Below, piece after piece: positions 51,698-61,615 of a stretch of DNA of 64,000 nt; position 1 is the first letter of the stretch, and the number at the start of each line of letters is the position of its first letter. Where the stretch lies: contig CM054116.1 in the NCBI GenBank assembly GCA_028673005.1, forward strand, positions 81,480,572 through 81,544,571, given 5' to 3'. Both the position numbers and the translations under genes were made by a program. Under the pieces are notes generated by a model. It was not told the DNA's origin and ran no database searches. It worked only from the letters and a program-made list of their open reading frames with translations. Origin of the DNA: Tanypteryx hageni. Lineage: Eukaryota; Arthropoda; Insecta; Odonata; Petaluridae.

Positions 51698-54422
51698 GTT
51701 GGAAAGACCATTTCGGCTGCCAAGCAGTCGTAGTCAGAGTGATTCGCTGACAGAATATTTTTCCTCTTTTAAGATCGGAGAATCATCATTTACAGCGGCT
51801 GGTCTATAGCCGAATGCGCATCTGGTCTTCCCAACCTTATTATAACTATCGGAGAAACATAGTTCTTCAACTTAAGATTATGCATTGCGTTTAAATGGAC
51901 CCATAAAATTGATGTTTGATTCATTATAAATGAAAACGCCCAGGAAAAGGTAAAATAAAATTAATGTGTTCCTTTTCTCTGTTTTAGAAACCTTAAAGAT
52001 GTTCCTCACAAATGCATCAGTTCCATAACTTTGCCCCGCTTCCTTCAGCCGCCCTTGTATTCACGTAAATAATCCTCAACTTAAGGATGCAGCTGCGCTT
52101 TCTGGGTCGATTAATCAGGTTCGACTACGCTGAGGCCGATTTCATCGAGTTAATCATCTTCTCTCTCCACCTTAATTTGAAGTCAAGGACGCACCTGAAT
52201 TAGCAACCCACCCATCTTTTATGGTGGGGGAGAGGAATTTAATCTCCGTGACCTTCTGCTATATTTCTCAAGAGAGTAGGCTAATGCTTATGGGGCCAGA
52301 TATTCCTTCAACCGTCTCTCACAAACCTCCCACTCGGCCAATAAACTTTCCTCTCTCCTAGCTTCCCTCTCCCTCATCGAGTTTAAGTCTTAGAGTGATA
52401 GATAAGAGGTGGAAGGAGACTAGAGATAGAGAAAGAGAGAGAGAGGGAGGAGTATGACTAGAATCGCAAATTAAAACGACCAACCTCTTTCTCTCTCTCC
52501 ACCCTTCGAATGCCGTATTCTTGCTGTCTCCTTCATTGTCTGTTTTATGAAATTCATCCCTCTTTTTTCCCTCTCAAATTCAATCTTTCTTTTTTATCCA
52601 TCTCCTCTTGCCCATTCTCTTCCATTACATTCTTTATATGTCATTTAATTTCCAGCGGCGCATATTATTCAACAATCTTTTCTCGTATTAGTCGAATTTT
52701 GTGTGTCAAACTATTTTACGCACAGTTCAAGTCTACTTTTCCTCGAACTTAGTGTTTAGTTCTGCATAAAATGTCAACTAATATCGATTTAAAAATGCCA
52801 AATTCTGTGTTCTAAGATCAGTATCTAACTTGCAATACTTCTGTATTTTATTGCTTTTGTTCACCATTTAAGTTTAACTATCCTTCTGCAGTCCTTTTGC
52901 TTTTCACGCAATTACGTATTTCAGAGCAATTTTTAATCTCGGGAGCAATACTGCGTGTTAAAGCTGATTAAAATTATAATCGCTTCCTCATTATCTTTCA
53001 TATAATCACGAGTCGAAAAACATGCATAAATTTACTTCTACACTTCATCCTGTAATCTTCCAAAGTGATTCGTGGCAGTAGGTGCAATTCATCAAGTCAT
53101 CTCTGAGAATTTTAACTTGCAAGTTTTATTTATTTTGATCCCGAAGCAAAAACAGAGATTAGCTTTAGGCATTTTGGTCTCCTCGATCATTTCCATCCAC
53201 GTATTTTCCTTTCCATATTCAATTTTTTACGCTTGGAAATTTCTATCCTGATGCATTTGTTCTTCTACCTTTTTTAGTGCTTTCGATGAAACTGATTTTT
53301 ATATCTCCACTTCATCCATCTCCTTGCCCTCTCCCGTCATCTTTTACGTTCTTACTCCCTATACGTGAACACGAGAGTCTTTCCCACCAGATCACGCACA
53401 TTCCTCTCTTCCATATTTTTATTTTCGTCCTCCCTCCTCTTCCTCCTCTCATTCCACTCTCTCTTTCTCATCTTCGACCCTTTCTTTTTCCTTTGACCCT
53501 GTCTTCCCTTCTCCTCACGGCTTACTTCTTCGTCTCTCAGACTTTCCTTCCAAATCCTCGAGACGCGCTCCTTCTTCTTGTTTGATATCCCGAGACTTGT
53601 CACACACATCAAAATCAATTTCTGCTCCGAGAAACTTTAATCTCGGATTTTTGTTTAACTTTGTCTCATCTAATTTTTTATCTCATTTTCCTTCAGAAAC
53701 TCATTCCAGAGGATCTCATCAATTCCGGGCCTCATTTTTTCATATTTGCTCTTAATTGCGTGTTTTGAATGCAAAAGTGGTTCGCGTTACGAAGTTGTAT
53801 TATGAACATTCTTATTTTTGAAACTTCTAATTTTCAGAAATCGTTGAAAGTTGCAGAGCTTCCTTAAATATCTTGGGGGAAATATGTGGCCAATTGAAGT
53901 CGTTTTCAGGAATGGAATTTTTAAAACATATAGTCTTAAACGCTTCACTTGCATGTATATGTTGATGATACTTCACCGTGGTATCATTATTCTTCGACGC
54001 TGATGCGTTAATATTACCCGATTTATATTTAGCTTAAATATTACGCATGATCGTATTTCAGTAAAAAAAACAAATTCGAGTCTAAAGACGGAACTCGTGA
54101 ATTAAAATATCACATTTTTGCATTTTAAAGATTATGTTTTCTGTTCTATGTGATTTGACAAAACTTCCCAAAAATTTATAAATTCATTTCTGACTTTTCT
54201 AGCATTAATCTGTAGAAATCACGATCATTTACCTCAACCACCGAGAGACTTTTACGTCGGCCCAGAATCGAATTCTGATAGGTGACCACAAAAAAGTACG
54301 CCGGTGGCAGGAAACCTCGCCATTTCGATAAATTTTGAATCCTCTTACGTATCCCTTTATAACAGCTTCCTATCCTCGATTCTTCTTTCGATCCCTCAAC
54401 AATCCTTTCCAAGCGTTCCTTC

Positions 54423-54424
<2 letters not shown>

Positions 54425-54512
<88 letters not shown>
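54425..54512. repeat. Long pure (CT)n microsatellite
   Basis: About 88 bases of uninterrupted CT. It creates Ser-Leu (plus) and Arg-Glu (minus) repeat frames that are not genes. Confidence 0.97.
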
Positions 54513-54515
<3 letters not shown>

Positions 54516-54829
54516 CTAACACCCAATGACGCATACGAGACCTTCCTCTTCGATTGATTTCCCAGCGCCGCTGTAAAGTCTCAATCTTCAAACTCTCCTC
54601 GAGATCTTACTCGTCTCATTTCTCTTCACTCTTTCTTTTCCTCCTCTCCATTCTCCGCCCACCCACCTCTCTCTCTCTCTTTATCTCCTACTTAAAGTCG
54701 TCTTTCTTCAAAGTGCTCCAAATTCCCTATTCCTCCTCTCCTTTCGAAAAGAAATCCACTTCGAAAGACAGCCCAGTACGGTGCGGTGAAAGGGTTTGCT
54801 AGTGGCTCGGCTGACAAGGAAACAGAAGA

Positions 54830-55120
54830 GCGAGGAGGAAAGAGATAGAGGGGGAGAAATGTAAAAGTGAGAGAGGTCAGGGATGACGCAGAAAGAGAAA
54901 GGAAAGTTAAAATGTGAAGTCAGTCAGCAAGGAAGATAATGGAAGAGAAGGAGAGGGAGATAGAAATGGAGAGAAAGGAAGAATTATTGAGGAAAGACAG
55001 AGGGAAAGAGGAGAAGAAAGAAAACGTGGAGGAGAGATTGGGAATGAGAAGAAGAGAAAAGGGAGAGGTAGGAAGAGAAAACGAGAGAGATAAGAAGAGA
55101 GAGATATGGTAGATGGAAAA
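54830..55120. repeat. Purine-rich tract
   Basis: A GA-rich block just before the hAT-like MITE, with no credible coding content. Confidence 0.7.
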
Positions 55121-55188
55121 GGACAGACAGACTTATATTAAAGGTCGAATTACTGGATATCCCCTTCTTACATTTCTCCGTGTATGAC

Positions 55189-55427
55189 ACCGTTTCTCAA
55201 CCGGGGGTCCGCGCGTTATTTCTCCAGGGTCCGCGATTTGAGTGGAACATGATGTTTATTTTTATCTATAACTTGCTTGATCCCGCGCACAGTTCTAATT
55301 AGTATTACATAGTGAAAATACGAGGCAATGAATGAAAAATGTATGAATTTTTCATTTGGAGAGGTTTCGCAGAAATTGTGGGACTTCGTAGGGGTTATAC
55401 GGCTCCAAAAAGTTGATAAACACTGGC
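55189..55427. mobile_element. hAT-like MITE with intact 8-bp target-site duplication
   Basis: The element is flanked on both sides by TGTATGAC (55181-55188 and 55428-55435), the 8-bp duplication made by hAT transposases. The left end reads ACCGTTTCTCAACCGGGGGT and the right end, reversed, reads CCAGTGTTTATCAACTTTTT, both of the hAT CAGTGTTTCTCAAC type. At 239 bases there is no room for a transposase, so it is non-autonomous. The short frame through it on the minus strand is spurious. Confidence 0.7.
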
Positions 55428-55739
55428 TGTATGACATTATATACATATTAGTTACAGGTTTCGTAGGTATAAAGTGAAGAGATACTATAGAAGAACGGAG
55501 AGAGAGAATTAGCAATAGGATAAGCAGGATGACAAGGGAAATGCGATTTAATGAGTTTAGAAAGTCGTAGGTGAGGTCAAAAACAGTTGGAGGAAATTTA
55601 TTTACCAGTGAATTATTTGTGAGAGGATTACTGAAAATCGAACTATTGGAGATCAATAATAAATCAGTCCTTAACAGGAGATCCTGGCTACAATCTAGGA
55701 CATTTCATCCAACTACATCATCAAAACAAAATAAAGAGA

Positions 55740-56470
55740 AAAAGAGAGAGAGAAATTTTTAATTAAGGGTCGGATGGAAAGGAATGAGAAAGAATGAAGC
55801 TAATAAGGAGGATAAAAAAGAATTTAATGGATGTCAAGGAGGCGTTTAAAAGGTTGGAAGGTAGTTTAAACGGTGTTATGACAGAGGAAAATCAGGTAGA
55901 TAAGAAAATGAGCAGGGGAGAGGAAAACGTGTTGATAGGAGGGCAGATGGGAGGAAGAGAGAGGAGACGAGACAAAAGATTTTATGAAGTAAAATATAAG
56001 TTGTAAATCGGGAAAACAAAGAAGATGGAAGAAAAGAAAACAGACTTTATTACAGGGAATATAGTTCTTCTACGTCTAACACAAATGAGACACGAAAATC
56101 GAAATGTAAGGAAGGAGAACAAACGGGACGATAGAAAAGATGGGAAAACAGAGAGTATCAGATTAATGCGCGAAAAAGAGAGAATTTGAGGCTGACGAGA
56201 AATGGGGAATTCCCTCAAGATGAGAAAGGTACTCATAGCGATTAAATAAGAAACGCCAAGTAAAATGGATCCAAGGCGACAAAGTGGTGCTTGTCGATGT
56301 ATATTGAGAAAAGAGAGAGAATAAGATAGAGAGAGAGGCTGCGATATTAAGAAAATTAAGAATAAAGACAAATTAAGAGAGAAAGCGAGAAATCTGAGAT
56401 TATAGGAAAAAGAAGATAGAGAGAGAGAAAGGTAAAAGAGTAAAGAGAAGAGTAAAGGAGTTGGAAGGGA
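55740..56470. repeat. Purine-rich tract
   Basis: GA-rich plus-strand sequence of about 700 bases. It is responsible for much of a 248-codon minus-strand frame (55982-56728), which has no recognisable domain and switches between Lys/Arg/Glu and Leu/Ser/Phe composition. Confidence 0.65.
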
Positions 56471-57092
56471 TTTTATCGCATCCTTATAGCGTCCCGTAAC
56501 GTCCCTCATCCTTTCATCAGCCCATGGCGTCATCGTCCTTACAAAGCCGTCGCCCTTCCTTTCTTCCTTCCCTCTTCTCTCTCTATCACTCTCTCGTTCA
56601 TTCTCTGCTCCGTGTTCTCTTTCCACCTTCTCCTCTTTACTCCTTTTTTTGGTCTTTTGCCTTTCCGTCCCTTTTCTACTGCATCCACTTTGCGTCCCTC
56701 CAATTGCAAACCTTTCTCTTACTTGCACTTCTTCTATCGGTAACTTACTTGCGTGTTATTTTTTAAGCGCTTTCTCTCCTCAAGTTTCTCCCGTAACATT
56801 CTTTCTTCCATCTCTTTGTGAAAACCCTCATAAAAGTGTTTGAACACACGCGCTCCTGTTAGATAAATAACAGTATTTTAGATATATTGCTTTTTATTGC
56901 GGGTTAACGTAAAATCAGAATTTTTTTGCATTCCCTTTCACCAAATCTTGAGACAAAAAGTTTAAATAAATGTTAGATGCAGCCCGTATTCCTCTTACTT
57001 CATATCTTTATCGTTATTTTATTGTTATATAAATTTAACTAGAGTTATACGGATGTGTTTATTAATTTTTCCTTATTCTATAAATTTAAAGT

Positions 57093-57389
57093 AACAAGAT
57101 GGAAAGTTGAGAAAATGACTTCTTATAGATATTCGCGTAAAGCTTCAACAGAAATTTGATATTTGACAAGGAGAAAAATCCTGTACTTGACCGGGAATCG
57201 AACTCGAGTACTCTAGTAATCTAGTAATCTAGTACTCTAGTACTTTACTTGGTGGACAGGTGCTAAGCTATCAAGCCAGCATGATTTTCCGTTCTCGAAT
57301 TGGGGAGTTAACTGTGAGAAAGTAGTAAACCCACCAATGGAAATTTGAGGGGATGACTTCTTTTACTCAACACAACTTTCCACCTTGTT
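57093..57389 (-). mobile_element. tRNA-like element with terminal inverted repeats
   Basis: AACAAGATGGAAAGTT (57093-57108) is inverted at 57374-57389 with one mismatch, so the 297-base unit has terminal inverted repeats. Inside, on the minus strand, are polymerase III-like boxes: TAGCTTAGCACC (57270-57259) and a near-perfect B box GAGTTCGATTCCCGG (57205-57191). Between them are four copies of an 8-base unit TANTCTAG (57209-57240). A related tRNA-like copy lies downstream in the opposite orientation. Confidence 0.5.
57209..57240. repeat. 8-bp tandem array (four copies of TANTCTAG)
   Basis: TACTCTAG, TAATCTAG, TAATCTAG, TACTCTAG in direct succession, between the A-box-like and B-box-like motifs of the tRNA-like element. 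Confidence 0.9.
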
Positions 57390-57439
57390 ATTTGAACATT
57401 ATCAAGTAAGGGTATTTTCAGCGATGCCTCTGTGAGGAC

Positions 57440-57623
57440 GCTTAGTGGTTAAGGTTTCCTACTTAGCCTTTCTCACCGTAAATACCCCAATTCGAGAATG
57501 GAGAATCGTGCTGGCTTGATACCATAGTTGGTTAAGGTTAAAGCACTTATCCGGCAAGTGGCAAACCCAGGTTTGATTCTCGGTCAAGTAAAGGAATTTT
57601 TCTCCTTCTCAAATATCAAATTT
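57440..57623 (+). mobile_element. tRNA-like SINE copy inverted relative to 57093-57389
   Basis: It has an A box TAGTTGGTTAAGG (57525-57537) and a B box GGTTTGATTCTCGG (57570-57583). From CCAATTCGAGAATGGAGAAT through AATATCAAATTT it pairs, as reverse complement, with about 57152-57348, forming a large imperfect foldback. A functional tRNA is unlikely, because the anticodon arm does not look intact and both copies share long non-tRNA flanks. Confidence 0.55.
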
Positions 57624-58624
57624 AAAATACTTTTGCTCATAACATAAATTTAACTTAAAAATTTACGAAGTACAGCTTCGCATACAAACAAACATTCATG
57701 CAGATGTGTTCATCTTCTCCAATAACCAATGAGGTAAGATTTCAATCGGACCCTTCTTACAGACGCTTTTAAATGTTTCGAATAAATTCCTCGCGAGAGA
57801 CGTAAAACATATCACCATAACACATGTCTTTCACTGGATAATCTAAAGTCCTGCATCAAAAAGCCGTGGAGTTTTTTCTCCTCGAGATGAGAGGCATGCC
57901 AGACACTCCGAATGAATTCAGGTCAAGAAGGACGTTATCGTAAGCCTTCATGCCTGCTCGAGCGTCTCTCGCGCAGTCGTACCTCTGTGTGGCGAATATG
58001 CCTTTCCTTTTGAAATATCGAGACGAATCGACCGCCTCAGAGACGGAGAGGGAGAGACAAACGCTTTTATTTACATATCTTTGCTTTTTTCCATTGTTTT
58101 CCGCTTGGAACTGCCAATAAATAACGAAGCCGAAACGCTCTTTTCCCAAATGAGGATTTATTTGGGAATATTCTTGTATGCAGTGCGATCGAAAGGATTT
58201 TCGCAAAAAATATGTGATTTATCTAGCGTTTTCAGGAAATACGCCGCGGAGAATCTATATCACTCACTATTTGGTAAGCAAAAGACTTTTATTATGCCCA
58301 ATCCGAAATCATGACGTTACACTAATTTTTGTACTAGGAACTGTTTGTTAGAACAAACCAACCATTGCGCCATCAATTTATTATTTACTAAATTATCACC
58401 TGCGAAATCCTCTATCATCGTGCCTTTATAGGAACGCAGATGCTTTGATTAAACCAAAAAGTGGGTAAGTATAATGTTACCTTTTTAATACATTTTTTAA
58501 AATTCGATTCGATTATGAATCCTCGGTAATACACGAGATAATAGTTAATTAATACTAATGTATTTTCCCAGCTGATTCACCTCTTCCTACTCGCAATGGG
58601 TATCTAATAGGTAGTGCAATGAAT

Positions 58625-58882
58625 AGCTGGATAGCAAGGGAGAAGAGAAACCCGGTGCCGGCATTAGCCTTCTCTTAACGAAAAACACCAAGGGGGCCAA
58701 CGGCTTAACGTCCCTTCCGAAGGACGGAACAGCTGAATTTGCGCGGTCTCCTCAAACCACACAAACAGGGGGCCGGGCGACCTTGGAAAAAATCCTACTT
58801 GCGCAGGATTCGTGCCCGCTGCCTCTTCAAGCAGCAGGCGAGTAGCAGCCAGCGTCCTAACAACTACACCACCGGCACCCCC
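58625..58882 (-). mobile_element. tRNA-derived SINE, copy 2
   Basis: Read on the minus strand it begins GGGGGTGCCGGTGGTGTAG and continues TTGTTAGGACGCTGGCTGCT, with B-box-like GGGCACGAATCCTGC, then the same body as the copy at 22939-23255. It is the better preserved of the two. The minus-strand frame through it (Ala-Gly-Thr-Asn-Pro-Ala) is shared with copy 1 and is a repeat artefact. Confidence 0.75.
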
Positions 58883-60180
58883 TATAGTTAATTTACGATA
58901 AATACACATACTCTTTAAATGTTTTCTCCCCTTCCTGACCTCGCGACGAGTATTCATTCATAAACCGTTAAATATTACATATTCCCAAGTTATTCCTCCA
59001 TAATCCAATTCCAATTGATAACTTTATGTTACTGCATTATAGATTAGTTGTCTATAGAGCGGCGAATTCTAGTTATCTGCCAAAGATCATTGAAAGGCGT
59101 TGCGTCCAAAAAGCGGTGTCAAGGTTGTTTTATTACTCGTTTTCGAAATGTTACAAAGTAACATGCATCGTCTCTCTCTTTGAAATTTTTTTCCTGAATA
59201 GAAATCGTCATGAAATATAGATTTCGTTCCATAGAATCCCTCCAAAGCAGTGCACGCGAATTTTCTCCAGGGATACATGTTTAACGCGTACTTTTAGCGC
59301 TAAACGATGATTAACGTCTGGTTTCCCATGGACTGCGGATTGTTTGAATTGTATTCTCGCGCAAACGATTAAAGCTCAACCACTAAAGTTTAATGAATAT
59401 TTGGTCGGATTCCTGCATGCAGACGAATGGAATCCGAAAATAACCACTAAAACAATTCGGCCAAATAAATCCGCGGTCAGGCCGTTCGCTATTCCTCGTT
59501 GCACAAATGGAATTTGTTTGTTTTTCCTTTCTTACCTCATTTTGAATCCGGTATAATTGTAAATTTGATTATATACCTCGATAGAAAAAGAAGAATGGAC
59601 GAATTTATCGATTTGACATGTCAAACGTAGGATTTGTTTTATTATTGAATTAGGAAATGAAATACGTAGTGCACTTGCTCTTGACAGTTTTAAGATTTTA
59701 AAATATCAAAACCGCCAATCGCCTTAAATGGTTATGAAATGGCGCTATATGCTATTTTTCATTTACCTCTTTCTGAATAAAAAACATTTAAGAAAAATCA
59801 GTTGCGTCAGTTATCACATCGTCTGCTTTTAAGAGTGCTCTGAGGCTCTTTTTCAAGGAATATCTGCAATTATGTGCGTTAAAACAGCAATATCTTCTTG
59901 ATAATAAAGTTTCGAGCTTGGATAGACAAACAAGCGGGAGTAATTCAAGCGAATAATTTTTCAAAACCCTTTGTAATCGATCCAGTTTTTCATTTCGTGA
60001 GGAAAATCCACGTCACAGAGCTTCCCTTTGATTTCATCTCCTTGCTATGCTCTCTCTATTCTTCTCATTCTCTCTCTCTGTCTCTCTCTACCTCTGTTCT
60101 GACCAGTCTATTATAGCCTTCGGCGACTCCCTGTCTCTCTCTCTCTCTCATTCGCTCTCTCGTACCCTATTTCTCTCCGA

Positions 60181-60194
60181 ATTGCCATAGCAAC
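60181..60194. promoter_or_regulatory. X-box-like site
   Basis: ATTGCCATAGCAAC fits the looser X-box consensus RYYNYYATRRNRAC but differs from the strict one at the first base. It lies in CT-rich DNA without a recognised gene. Confidence 0.25.
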
Positions 60195-61015
60195 CCTTCT
60201 CTTTCATCTTCACATCCCATCATTCCTTTCCCATTTCTGTATTCCCCTTCTATCTCTCCGTCTCTTTGTGCTTAATTTTATTCCTTTCTCCCTCGTTTCT
60301 CTCCATTCTTTCTCTATTCTACGTGTCTCGAAACATACAAATTTTCTTTCATATCACGTCCTCGATTCCCCGTGAAATCCATTTTCCTTTTCTGTTCTTT
60401 TATTCTCGGACTTTATCCCGGCTCTCCCTCACCTCTTTCAGTAATATTCCTCATTTTAACGAGTTTTTTCTTAGAAACTCCCGATGCGAATAGCATCCTT
60501 CCCTCCGATACTCCGTATCTGGAAATTACCTCGTTATTAATGGAGTGAAATGCATTCGGTCAATTAGGTTAGTTAAACCGTCTATCTGAATCACACCGCA
60601 ACGTAGAAAAAAGATTTATTTTATTAAATTACAATATTTGTTACTCAATCCTTTGCGATCTAAAGAAAATTCCATAAATGTACGATTCGCATTTTATTTT
60701 AACTCTGATATAAAATCCCTCCCTCTGCGATCGTCATGGTTATTCATTTCTATCATTTTCATTCCTCAATATCTCTTCTCACGCTTCCTTCCCTTTCCTC
60801 ATGTCCTTCCGTGTTCGCATCTCCCTCTGAATATCATCCATTTTCCGGCTAACGACGTGGGGAGAATCTCTCGTTCCTCACCTCCTTTTCCTTATCCAAA
60901 ACTCCAACCCAACCCACGCATTCCGCCGAATCCACACACCTACACTCCCCGTTCCTATCCCTCTAACACTCTCTCTGTCTCTTTCTGTATCTCTCTATCT
61001 CCCTTGCTCCTCTCC

Positions 61016-61017
<2 letters not shown>

Positions 61018-61056
<39 letters not shown>
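61018..61056. repeat. (CT)n microsatellite
   Basis: A pure CT run of nearly 40 bases. Confidence 0.93.
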
Positions 61057-61059
<3 letters not shown>

Positions 61060-61194
61060 ACGCCCCCGTGCGGCCTCGTTACTCGGCCAAAACGTAAGGC
61101 ATTATTTCACATTTCCCACAATGATGGAAGGGGTGGATTGAAAGAGAGCGCCCGTTTCCTTAATGACACTGACATACTTTTCATCCCAATGGAA

Positions 61195-61198
<4 letters not shown>

Positions 61199-61231
<33 letters not shown>

Positions 61232-61341
61232 CATATACATGTACATACATACATGTACATACATACATGTACATACATACATACATGTACATACATACAT
61301 ACATATACATACATACATACATACATACACACATACACACG

Positions 61342-61409
<68 letters not shown>
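61199..61409. repeat. Compound (TA)n(TACA)n(TA)n microsatellite
   Basis: A TA run, then a block of TACATACATG-type units about 110 bases long, then a TA run of nearly 60 bases. It is the longest simple repeat in the window. Tyr-Ile-His and Tyr-Val-Cys-Met open frames on both strands are artefacts. Confidence 0.95.
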
Positions 61410-61410
<1 letters not shown>

Positions 61411-61607
61411 CTCCGTAAATAAGGCGTGGAGAACTGGGAAACGAGGATAGTCTGAGGGAGTTTTGTTATTCTGTTCCGGCCCAGACGACGGAAGCGCCAA
61501 ATTAATATAGACTTCATGCAGAGAAAGCGCCGTATATCTTCAGCCGCACATATTTTGGTCTAGACATATTTCGACGTGCCAAAACGCGGGGCAACGAAAT
61601 GTAGAAA

Positions 61608-61615
61608 TGACGTCA
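61608..61615. promoter_or_regulatory. Full CRE palindrome TGACGTCA
   Basis: A perfect cAMP-response-element octamer in a GC-richer patch (about 61540-61640). No transcription start is recognised beside it, so its relevance is unproven. Confidence 0.2.

Noticed and set aside
55982..56728. Minus-strand open frame of 248 codons
   Set aside because: Half Lys/Arg/Glu-rich and half Leu/Ser/Phe-rich, following the switch from purine to pyrimidine tracts. No recognisable domain or splice sites.
57152..57623. True tRNA genes
   Set aside because: Both A- and B-box-like motifs are present, but one copy has a tandem array between them and both share long non-tRNA flanks, so these are tRNA-derived repeats.
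60638..61141. Plus-strand frame of 167 codons
   Set aside because: It runs through CT-rich DNA and a pure (CT)n repeat and shows no domain.
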